Shown: in pieces, positions 1 to 6,641 of the stretch | How the letters are laid out: every line of letters begins with the position of its first letter | Position numbering within the stretch: position 1 is the stretch's first letter | Assembly (NCBI GenBank): GCA_934436245.1 | Contig: CAKSAM010000023.1 | Location: 1-43,448, forward strand | Origin: an uncultured Acetatifactor sp. | GTDB taxonomy: Bacteria > Bacillota > Clostridia > Lachnospirales > Lachnospiraceae | Direction of reading: 5' to 3' | Length of the DNA: 43,448 nucleotides | Translations under genes and position numbers: made by a program | The notes under the pieces: generated by a model | Database searches by the model: none | What the model was told of the DNA's origin: nothing | Seen by the model: the letters and a program-made list of their open reading frames with translations, nothing else

Positions 1-62
1 GAAAAAAGATTCCTCTCTAACGTCAAGTAAGATAGATAAGGAAGTATAGGAAGGGGACAGCT

Positions 63-830
63 ATGGCAGTTACAGGTATAAGTCACAGTGGTTATTCATC
101 ATATTCTGCAATTAAATTAAACAGCGAAGAATACAAAAAACAGAGTTCATCAACAGAATTAGAAAAGAAAATGACACAGTACATAGATACACTTTCCATT
201 TCCCAAACGGGGCAGGAGAGCTTTCGGCATTTATCTTCTGTCAGTTCTATGGATTATCAGAACCGTTTTGAGAAGGAAGTGACGGATATATTTGTCAAAG
301 AAGATACAGAGAGTGTAAAAACTGATTCCTTTGAACATCATGTAAACAGAATGGCAGAAGCATATAACAAAATGAAAAACAGCATTGAAGAAAAATATGC
401 GGAACAAGATTATGAGCCGGAGTATTATGTGACAGAATCGGGCAAAATTGAGGAATTAACCAAAGAAAAAGAACTGGATATGCTGAATCAGGCATATGAA
501 AATCACAGTAATTTTATGGCAACTTCAACAGAAATCTGGTCAGAATTACAGGATTTTACCCCATCGGTAGTTTACCATAAAGGAAGTGAACAGACAGCAA
601 ATGAACAGAACATAGGTGAGAACCAGGAGAATACTGCAAAATCTAAAGAAAAGGGGTTTATCCAAAATTCGGCATATCAGGCATTTTTATCCGCCATCCA
701 GTCGGATAACCAGAAATTATCGCAGCAGTATTCGGGTGACTGGAAAGATTTAAGGCTAAATCTGAATGTATCAGATGGTGATCGGAAAATGCTTAATGGT
801 ATTTGGGATTATTATGCTAATAAAAGGTAA
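63..830 (+). CDS. Hypothetical protein with MAVTG N-terminus
   Basis: A 255-residue protein of unknown function. The ATG is preceded by an AGGAAGGGG ribosome-binding site. It starts with MAVTGI followed by a Ser/Tyr/Asn-rich, probably disordered stretch. The same N-terminal pattern starts the next gene, and the rest of the protein differs. The body (about residues 30-170) is charged and predicted helical, with no signal peptide, membrane segment or cysteine-rich motif. A Gln/Asn/Glu-rich linker (about 175-200) leads to a C-terminal part containing GDWKDLRLNLNVSDGDR. It lies 33 bp upstream of the DUF6033-like gene and is probably co-transcribed with it. The shared N-terminus could be a localisation or export signal, but that is speculation. 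The gene is likely real; its role is unknown. Confidence 0.75.
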   Translation: MAVTGISHSGYSSYSAIKLNSEEYKKQSSSTELEKKMTQYIDTLSISQTGQESFRHLSSVSSMDYQNRFEKEVTDIFVKEDTESVKTDSFEHHVNRMAEAYNKMKNSIEEKYAEQDYEPEYYVTESGKIEELTKEKELDMLNQAYENHSNFMATSTEIWSELQDFTPSVVYHKGSEQTANEQNIGENQENTAKSKEKGFIQNSAYQAFLSAIQSDNQKLSQQYSGDWKDLRLNLNVSDGDRKMLNGIWDYYANKR

Positions 831-863
831 TGAAAGCTTTGTAATACGAAAGGAGATGTTAGT

Positions 864-1478
864 ATGGCAGTTACAGGTGTAAACAATTACTCTAATATTT
901 ACACAAATGCTTATACCGGTAATATACGGAAAAATAATGCTAAGGAAACCACAGAAAAGCAGGTTGTGGAGCAAACAGAAGGTGTAAAGACAGGGACAAC
1001 CCGAAAAACTGCAGCGGATGAACTTTCCTATCTTTCTAAAAAATTTGACAATTATAGTTTTGTATCAGCAAATTATAGTCCGGGGATGAAATATGGTAAA
1101 TCAACTACCACGAATGTAGCGATTTCTCCTCAGTTTTTAACAAAAATGGCAAATGATTCAGACTTAGAAGATGAGTACATAAAAGAAATTGGAAACATGA
1201 AAAAACTAGATGAGCAGTTTGCAAAGCAACAAGCAGATATTGGATGGAGAGTTGAACAGGGATGGGCAATAGATAAAGATGGAAATATTAGTTCATGGGC
1301 AATAGGACATAAAGATTCAAAAGTAAAATCCTTTCTCCAGAATATGAGTGAAAAAGCCGAAGAAATCCTACAGAAGCAGTTGGAAAAAGCAAAGGATACA
1401 AAGGAAGGAAAAGAAGTATTCTCGATGAAAAAGCATAAAGAAGTTATAAAAAAGAACAAGGTTGATTTGAAGGTGTAA
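864..1478 (+). CDS. DUF6033-like protein with MAVTG N-terminus
   Basis: A 204-residue protein that I tentatively place in the DUF6033-type family of Lachnospiraceae. The placement is from memory of family architecture: MAVTG start, short low-complexity linker, a conserved globular part (about residues 45-150), and a Lys/Glu-rich C-terminal helix. The globular part contains AISPQFLTKMANDSD and GWAIDKDGNISSWAIGH. An AAAGGAG ribosome-binding site sits 8 bp before the ATG. There is no signal peptide or membrane segment. The function of the family is unknown to me. The preceding gene shares its first five residues, and a fragment of a similar C-terminus follows, so this is a small cluster of related genes that has partly decayed. 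Confidence 0.75.
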   Translation: MAVTGVNNYSNIYTNAYTGNIRKNNAKETTEKQVVEQTEGVKTGTTRKTAADELSYLSKKFDNYSFVSANYSPGMKYGKSTTTNVAISPQFLTKMANDSDLEDEYIKEIGNMKKLDEQFAKQQADIGWRVEQGWAIDKDGNISSWAIGHKDSKVKSFLQNMSEKAEEILQKQLEKAKDTKEGKEVFSMKKHKEVIKKNKVDLKV

Positions 1479-1482
1479 ATAA

Positions 1483-1908
1483 TCAGATTCGAAGTATTAT
1501 GCAGAAAAAATGCATAGCATTGAGGGAGCCTTGCGTATGTCAGATGAAATCAATGCCCAGTTCGGATTTGAAAGAGTATTCGGTAAGACTAACGGCAATG
1601 CAGATACTGATACAAAAATTACAAAATTTGGCATCTCTTTTAATAGTGACGGAACTACCACATTCTTTGCAGAGTTAGAAAAATCATCAGCCAGTCAGAA
1701 AGAATATCTTGAAAAGCTTCAGGAAAAGAAAGCTGAGGAGAAAAAAGAGGCAAAGAAAAAGGAACAGTCCAAGCAAATCGAAGTAAGAAAAACTACGGTT
1801 CAGGCAAATTCAAAAGAAGAACTTTTGGATAAGATCAAAAATATTGACTGGGATTCTACCAAACCGGAGGAGAATAAAATCGGCGGAAGATTTAATTTTT
1901 TAGTTTAG
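1483..1908 (+). pseudogene. C-terminal fragment of a DUF6033-like protein
   Basis: The reading frame continues upstream of the only plausible start (ATG at 1510) to a stop at 1480-1482. The extra codons (SDSKYYAEK) read like coding sequence, and there is no ribosome-binding site at 1510. The translated part has a globular segment (KFGISFNSDGTTTFFAEL), then a Lys/Glu-rich coiled-coil-like stretch and a C-terminus ending GGRFNFLV. This looks like the second half of a paralogue of the upstream gene that has lost its first half, with the junction just after that gene's stop. An expressed 132-residue protein from the 1510 ATG cannot be excluded. Confidence 0.55.
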
Positions 1909-1973
1909 TGGATTCAGATGAAAATAGAAGCAATTTCATAAAATCTTACATACACACTTGACAATACCCCTCT

Positions 1974-2582
<609 letters not shown>

Positions 2583-2600
2583 CAAAGTAGCTTCATAAAG

Positions 2601-2644
2601 GCAAAAGCGTATTGTGGTTTATACGACCGGCAATACGCTTTTGC
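2601..2644 (+). terminator. Intrinsic terminator-like hairpin after AKR remnant
   Basis: A perfect 14-bp stem, GCAAAAGCGTATTG paired with CAATACGCTTTTGC, around a 16-nt loop. It starts 18 bp after the aldo/keto reductase stop. The T-run lies within the right arm and little follows it, so termination may be modest. Confidence 0.7.
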
Positions 2645-2688
2645 TGTATAATAGGATAAGAAAATTGTTATACGGAAAGGATAAGAAA

Positions 2689-2814
2689 ATGAAGGAACAG
2701 AATCATCCGAATGTGATTAAAATTCGAAATGCACATGTTCATAATCTGAAACATATTAATGTGGATATTCCACTAAATAAGCTTGTGGGAATTGCTGGAG
2801 TATCCGGTTCCGGG
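2689..2814 (+). pseudogene. N-terminal fragment of a UvrA-like ABC ATPase
   Basis: From the ATG at 2689 (GGAAAGG ribosome-binding site upstream) the frame encodes a typical UvrA-family start: IKIRNAHVHNLKHINVDIP, then LVGIAGVSGSG, which is the Walker A P-loop. Family members continue with K-S-S/T, but here the sequence diverges right after GSG into NPKYIW and unrelated residues, with no Walker A lysine. Only about 42 residues of a protein that normally exceeds 700 remain. The break falls inside a 10-bp inverted repeat (2802-2840), which suggests a deletion or insertion junction. The open frame runs on to 2907, but I see no conserved sequence there. Confidence 0.8.
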
Positions 2815-2840
2815 AATCCGAAGTACATTTGGAACCGGAT
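2802..2840. repeat. 10-bp inverted repeat at the UvrA-fragment junction
   Basis: ATCCGGTTCC at 2802-2811 pairs perfectly with GGAACCGGAT at 2831-2840 across a 19-nt loop. The left arm is part of the codons for the P-loop Ser-Gly-Ser, and the right arm lies in the foreign sequence after the break. It could be a recombination by-product or the edge of a lost element. Confidence 0.6.
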
Positions 2841-2901
2841 CGGAACTGTTAAACACATTATGACTGATGTTTTCAAGACTTGCAAATCACAGTTTAAAAC
2901 T

Positions 2902-3138
2902 TTATAATTCTAAGGAATCTTCAGCATCTACCCACATCTGCAAATTTTCATCAAGATATAACCTTGCATATTCTAATGGTTCATCAATTGCAAGCGATGT
3001 CAAAGAACAATCAGATCCAGGTGTGGTTTTTAAATTCTTTTCGGCTTCCCAACAATCAATACGGAGTATATAGCCTGCACTGGTATAAACATCAATGCTG
3101 TTTTGATTAGGATTGTATTCTGCAAATATTGTTCTCAT
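2902..3138 (-). CDS. DUF6061-like small protein
   Basis: A 78-residue protein starting MRTIFAEYNPNQNSI. I chose the ATG at 3138 because AAGGAG lies about 10 bp upstream; a longer reading from 3159 has no such site. The sequence resembles small Lachnospiraceae proteins of the DUF6061 type. It has a short beta-rich N-terminus (SAGYILRIDCWEAE) followed by a helical SLAIDEPLEYARLYLDENLQMWVD segment, given here only by position (about residues 42-68). No catalytic or membrane features are visible and the role is unknown. It is a lone minus-strand gene among plus-strand remnants, consistent with a cargo gene of a former mobile element. Confidence 0.65.
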   Translation of the reverse strand: MRTIFAEYNPNQNSIDVYTSAGYILRIDCWEAEKNLKTTPGSDCSLTSLAIDEPLEYARLYLDENLQMWVDAEDSLEL

Positions 3139-3245
3139 CGTATCGAATCTCCTTATCATTCAATCATCAGTAAAAAAATCAGAAGCATTTCAATCAGTTC
3201 ACCGTGTCAGTTTTATTTTGTGTTATATTGTTTTATATAATTTTC

Positions 3246-3322
3246 TTTCCCTTATTTTTTCCCTTATCAGAGTTCGTAAACTCGTATGGGAAGATATAAC
3301 ATAAGGGAAAGCCTAAGGGAAA
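3246..3322. repeat. Arrayed 9-mers around a short palindrome (attachment-site-like)
   Basis: TTTCCCTTA occurs at 3246-3254 and 3258-3266. Its reverse complement TAAGGGAAA occurs at 3302-3310 and 3314-3322. Both pairs have the same 12-bp period. Between them lies the palindrome GAGTT-CGTA-AACTC (3270-3283). Paired direct repeats flanking a small inverted repeat are the layout of arm-type and core-type sites of tyrosine-recombinase attachment sites. That function is an inference; no integrase gene is in the window. The rest of 3139-3463 is AT-rich and I see no gene in it. Confidence 0.6.
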
Positions 3323-3463
3323 GCTCACCTGCGATAAACTTAGTGTTTTCAAGGGCTTGTAAGGAATTTGATAACATAATATAACAATTATTAAATCCCT
3401 TAGAATATGTGAAATCTCAATTCAAGTTTGTCTGACTCATAAATAATTTAATAACAGGATTAC

Positions 3464-3500
3464 AAGCACTTTAGTCAATAACAGGTTAGAGTGCTTTTTT
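3464..3500 (+). terminator. Terminator-like hairpin
   Basis: AAGCACT (3464-3470) pairs with AGTGCTT (3490-3496) and continues into a run of T. The loop is 19 nt. No intact plus-strand gene precedes it, so it probably belonged to a lost gene. Confidence 0.5.
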
Positions 3501-3542
3501 CATGCCATATAAGGAGGTGGTTGAAGCACAACGCATGCACTT

Positions 3543-3755
3543 GTGAGGAAATATGTGAATCTGGAATATACTCTGCCGAATGGACAAAAAGTGAAATTCC
3601 TTGATGATCAGAAAACCTATCTGGGCAATCAACTGGAGTCTGAATTCGGAGGAGACAGATGCTTTGGTATTCTGGCAAGTATGGATTTTATTCTGGTATG
3701 TACCTATGAGAAGAATGGTGAAAATCCGGAGCTTCTGATTTATAAAAAGAGATAA
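3543..3755 (+). CDS. Small hypothetical protein, possibly 5'-truncated
   Basis: A 70-residue frame from a GTG, encoding a hydrophilic sequence with VNLEYTLPNGQKVKFLDDQ and ending in KKR. I do not recognise it. A good AAGGAGG lies at 3511-3517, too far from the GTG (about 25 nt). A second frame from ATG 3502 (MPYKEVVEAQRMHL) ends at the point where this one opens, so an ancestral gene may have been frameshifted here. A strong 18-bp hairpin terminator follows at 3781, which supports former or present transcription. Confidence 0.4.
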   Translation: MRKYVNLEYTLPNGQKVKFLDDQKTYLGNQLESEFGGDRCFGILASMDFILVCTYEKNGENPELLIYKKR

Positions 3756-3780
3756 TATCAGCAAAAGGGAAAGTTTCGAC

Positions 3781-3823
3781 AAATAAACGACCGTTTACTA
3801 AAAATGTAAACGGTCGTTTATTT
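3781..3823 (+). terminator. Strong bidirectional hairpin terminator
   Basis: A perfect 18-bp stem, AAATAAACGACCGTTTAC with GTAAACGGTCGTTTATTT, around a 7-nt loop. A/T runs on both sides would allow termination in both directions. Confidence 0.8.
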
Positions 3824-3836
3824 ATTTTGGAGTTGA

Positions 3837-4070
3837 AGTGAAGGAGTAAAGGAGACGGATGACAGAAAAGCAGCAGAACTGGGGATTGAAAAGGTCAGGG
3901 AATTCAATCGGTCACTGGAGATGCCGTCAACTTTGACAGAAGTAGGTATATTGCAGGATAAATTTGATGAAATGGCAGCGGAAGCGGTAAGGACAAGTGG
4001 AATCGCCCTAAGGGCATATGTTAAGCTTGAGATTTCTGATGTAAAGAAGATACTAATGAACTGCAGATAA
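3837..4070 (+). pseudogene. C-terminal fragment of iron-containing alcohol dehydrogenase
   Basis: The frame encodes AAELGIEKVREFNRSLEMPS, then TLTEVGI, DKFDEMAAEAVRTSGIA and KLEISDVKKILMNCR before a stop. This is the usual C-terminal helical end of Fe-dependent (group III, butanol-type) alcohol dehydrogenases. Only about 75 of some 380-400 residues remain. The Rossmann nucleotide-binding part and the iron-binding histidines are absent, and a stop codon lies just upstream in frame. It is a dead 3' fragment, like the other remnants in the first 4 kb. Confidence 0.85.
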
Positions 4071-4100
4071 ATCTGGGACGGAAGCCGCCTATTCCGATCA

Positions 4101-4133
4101 AAAATACTCCCCGAATCATCCGGGGAGTATTTT
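4101..4133 (-). terminator. Terminator of the YkvI-type transporter operon
   Basis: AAAATACTCCCCG (4101-4113) and CGGGGAGTATTTT (4121-4133) form a perfect 13-bp stem with a 7-nt loop. It begins 12 bp beyond the stop of the minus-strand transporter, with T-runs on that strand. Confidence 0.85.
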
Positions 4134-4144
4134 AATAGGAGATA

Positions 4145-5272
4145 TTAGTGATCTTTTTTTGTTTTGGAACGTACGATGGTATACGCCGGAATGACCAGAG
4201 CAAGGATACCGATATATCCGATAATGCTGGTACCCTTCTGAAGCAATGCCTTCATGCCGAAGGAGGCACCAAAAGCGGCGATACCTAACAGGATGACGGT
4301 AATGACTGCACGGCGCAGCTGCGGATTTTCAATAAAGGAGAACAGTTTATTAAAACGTACGCAACCGGCATTTGCAAGTCCGGCGGCGCTGGTAAGTACT
4401 GCAAGTGTCATCAGCGCCACGAAGACATAGGTCAGCCAGGAGAATCCCAGTCGGCCCAGTACTGCCATGATAGGAACCGGTACAACGCCGGGATTACAGA
4501 GATCCGGGATCACTGTAACATAACAGAACAGGGTAAAAGCAATGGCGATCATCAGAATGACGGTGATGATATAGCCGGCAATGATTGCTTTTTTTGTTGC
4601 GGCTCTGTCTTCCAAAATATCGGCAACAGACATAACATTAAAACAGATCGTGGACTGGAAACAGCCATATAAAACTGCGCTGAAAACAGCATAGAGCAGG
4701 TTGGGCTCTTTGGTGCTTACCGGTGCTGCGGCGATAGCGGCACCGAGATCATACTGACCAAACACAAGACTTAATACTGCGATCAGCAGGACTACCAGAA
4801 CAATGGCGTACATCATATATTTGGATGCCCTGGAGAGTAATTTGGATCCATACAGGCAGAGCAATGCCGAAATAATAATGGTCGGGATGGCTGCACCCCA
4901 ATAGCTGAACCCAAAATTCATAAGGACATTTGCTTCACCGGAAAAGGCAAGACCACCCGCACACATAACCGTTGCCAGAAAGAGCAGATCGTAAACGATA
5001 CTGATAAATTTACCCGCCTTTTCCCCATAACAGGACAGAACAAACGGTTTGTAACTTGTGGTACCGTGACTGCGGGCATATTCCGTCATATAGAACATGA
5101 CACCACCGGTAACCAGCATGGCAAGCAATGGCATGAATAAGCCGACCCAGCCGTATTTTACATAATAAGTGACACTGAAAGCTCCCGTGGCAAAACCCGG
5201 ACCAAAATGGCCGCCGAGCCATACGGCGGCAACACCAAGATATGAAGTTGCGAAAATATTCTTTTTATTCAT
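4145..5272 (-). CDS. YkvI-type membrane transporter (LeuT-fold superfamily)
   Basis: A 375-residue integral membrane protein with about ten hydrophobic segments. It resembles the YkvI/COG3949 family of uncharacterised transporters related to the amino-acid/sodium symporter fold. The N-terminal segment has LGVAAVWLGGHFGPGFATG, where Gly-rich breaks in the first helix are typical of this fold. The ATG at 5272 is chosen over a GTG at 5287 because GGGGG precedes it by 8-9 bp. It is the second gene of a leftward operon, 18 bp after a Dabb-domain gene, and ends at a strong terminator. The substrate is unknown. I am sure of membrane transport, less sure of the precise family. Confidence 0.8.
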   Translation of the reverse strand: MNKKNIFATSYLGVAAVWLGGHFGPGFATGAFSVTYYVKYGWVGLFMPLLAMLVTGGVMFYMTEYARSHGTTSYKPFVLSCYGEKAGKFISIVYDLLFLATVMCAGGLAFSGEANVLMNFGFSYWGAAIPTIIISALLCLYGSKLLSRASKYMMYAIVLVVLLIAVLSLVFGQYDLGAAIAAAPVSTKEPNLLYAVFSAVLYGCFQSTICFNVMSVADILEDRAATKKAIIAGYIITVILMIAIAFTLFCYVTVIPDLCNPGVVPVPIMAVLGRLGFSWLTYVFVALMTLAVLTSAAGLANAGCVRFNKLFSFIENPQLRRAVITVILLGIAAFGASFGMKALLQKGTSIIGYIGILALVIPAYTIVRSKTKKDH

Positions 5273-5290
5273 TATGTATGCCCCCACTAT

Positions 5291-5578
5291 TTATTCATGG
5301 TCAAAAGAAATCCTGGTGACCACAGCATCCTTGAAATTATCAGCCATTGCCACATGCAGCGGATGTGTCAGATAATCCTTAAGCTGTGTGGCATTATCCA
5401 AATGAATCGTGGCCATGATATCTGCGTTGGAATCCCGGTCAACACAGTTGCGCCAGACGAAAGGCTCTGTCAAAAAAGGCAGTTCCAGCTCCAGTTGGCG
5501 GTAAGTTTCACGCATATTGAGCTCAATGGCATCCACATCAGTTCCCGCTTTGAATTTTAGTAACACGTAATGTACCAT
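5291..5578 (-). CDS. Dabb (stress-responsive alpha/beta barrel) domain protein
   Basis: A 95-residue single-domain protein matching the dimeric Dabb ferredoxin-like fold. It starts MVHYVLLKFK, has a helix of the form IELNMRETYRQLELELP, a middle strand DIMATIHLD, and a LKDYLTHPLHVAMADNFKD helix where the family's HP motif sits. The ATG at 5578 follows a GGAGG at about 6 bp. It is probably the first gene of an operon with the YkvI-type transporter and has its own promoter at 5632-5660. Family members range from stress-induced proteins to small-molecule-binding enzymes, so the sequence alone does not give the activity. Confidence 0.85.
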   Translation of the reverse strand: MVHYVLLKFKAGTDVDAIELNMRETYRQLELELPFLTEPFVWRNCVDRDSNADIMATIHLDNATQLKDYLTHPLHVAMADNFKDAVVTRISFDHE

Positions 5579-5602
5579 ATAATACCTCCATTTGAACACT
5601 TT

Positions 5603-5616
5603 AACGCATTAGCGTT
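5603..5616. promoter_or_regulatory. Palindrome in the Dabb-operon leader (possible operator)
   Basis: AACGC-ATTA-GCGTT, a perfect 5-bp inverted repeat with a 4-nt centre. It lies just downstream of the expected transcription start and upstream of the ribosome-binding site. This is a common place for a repressor operator, but no regulator gene is adjacent. Confidence 0.45.
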
Positions 5617-5631
5617 TTAATTAACAAAAGT

Positions 5632-5660
5632 ATTATACGATAGGAAGGGAAATAGAGCAA
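5632..5660 (-). promoter_or_regulatory. Sigma-A promoter for the Dabb-YkvI operon
   Basis: On the minus strand, TTGCTC (5660-5655) and a perfect TATAAT (5637-5632) are separated by 17 bp. The expected start near 5625 gives a leader of about 47 nt to the Dabb ATG. Confidence 0.75.
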
Positions 5661-5799
5661 TACATTTTTGACTAGTTATATATTTTTTTAGGAGGAAACG
5701 CAAGATATTTTCTCACTGTAGTTTTTTCCTGTTCCATATGTTATACTTAAGTTTAACACATCTGTGATGTGGCAGGTTACGGTAAAGGAGACGGAAGAT

Positions 5800-6630
5800 A
5801 TGAGGTGTGAGTTGCTGTCACCCGGAGAACTGGCGGACTGGGCTGCCTGCATTCCGCAGGAGTTGTTTGTGGAACTGATGAACGGGAGAGAGGGAATATA
5901 TGCGCTGGGCGTCTGGTTCCTGGGGGAAGCGCAGGGGGCGCTTGTATGGGAGAAAGACGGGCAGAGTGTTGCATTGGAGAGCATATATATCAGACCGCAG
6001 GCGAGGCGCCTTGGGCTTGGCACGGCATTGATACGGCGCTTTGTACAGGAGGTCCGTTCTGAAGAAAGAGAAATTTCCGTCTCTTATGTGGAAGAGGGGG
6101 AGCGATGTCTGCTGACCCCTTTTCTGCGGGATAACGGTTTCTTCGTTGACACAGTTGCTTTCCCGGCAGGCACAGTCACACTCCGGCAGTTGAACGAGGA
6201 ACTGCTGCCACAGCTTAGGACGAACAGAAGAGGAGTCCGTCCGATCTGGCAGCTGTCCGTAAGGGAACGGGGCATATGTGAAAAATGGCTAAAGGAGCAG
6301 CTGGCTCTGCCGATGCAGCCGTACCTTTCCGCAGAACCGGCGAGTTTCGTGGCAATAAGGGGCGGCGAGGTGCAGGGAGCGGTACTGCTGCGGAGACAGG
6401 AGAAAGGAATTGCGCTGGATTATTGCTGGATCATGCAGAGTAATCCTATAGTACTTGCAAGGCTGCTGGCTTGTGCCATAGAACATCTGGATGGATTATA
6501 TGCGCCAGAGACGATGGTGCGGATGACACTTTCCACGACACAGGCGAAGGTGTTGTTTGAACGGCTTTTTGGTCAGACAGAAGAGACGACTTGTTTTTGC
6601 AGTGGAATTTTTGGAAATGACGGAGTATAA
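5800..6630 (+). CDS. GNAT-family N-acetyltransferase
   Basis: A 276-residue protein with a GCN5-related acetyltransferase domain in its first half. The acetyl-CoA-binding motif A is visible as SIYIRPQARRLGLGTALIRR (about residues 61-80). The second half (about 150-270) is more divergent and may be a degenerate second GNAT-like lobe. The ATG at 5800 is chosen because AAAGGAG lies about 10 bp upstream; earlier starts at 5764/5767 lack a site. It is followed after 11 bp by the calpain-like gene, so the two are probably co-transcribed. The acetyl acceptor is unknown; the neighbouring large protein is a possible target, but that is inference. Confidence 0.8.
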   Translation: MRCELLSPGELADWAACIPQELFVELMNGREGIYALGVWFLGEAQGALVWEKDGQSVALESIYIRPQARRLGLGTALIRRFVQEVRSEEREISVSYVEEGERCLLTPFLRDNGFFVDTVAFPAGTVTLRQLNEELLPQLRTNRRGVRPIWQLSVRERGICEKWLKEQLALPMQPYLSAEPASFVAIRGGEVQGAVLLRRQEKGIALDYCWIMQSNPIVLARLLACAIEHLDGLYAPETMVRMTLSTTQAKVLFERLFGQTEETTCFCSGIFGNDGV

Positions 6631-6641
6631 GGGGGACAAGA

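Noticed and set aside
2614..2688. Upstream GTG start for the UvrA-like frame
   Set aside because: It begins inside the terminator hairpin of the aldo/keto reductase remnant. The ATG at 2689 has a proper GGAAAGG site and family-like sequence starts there.
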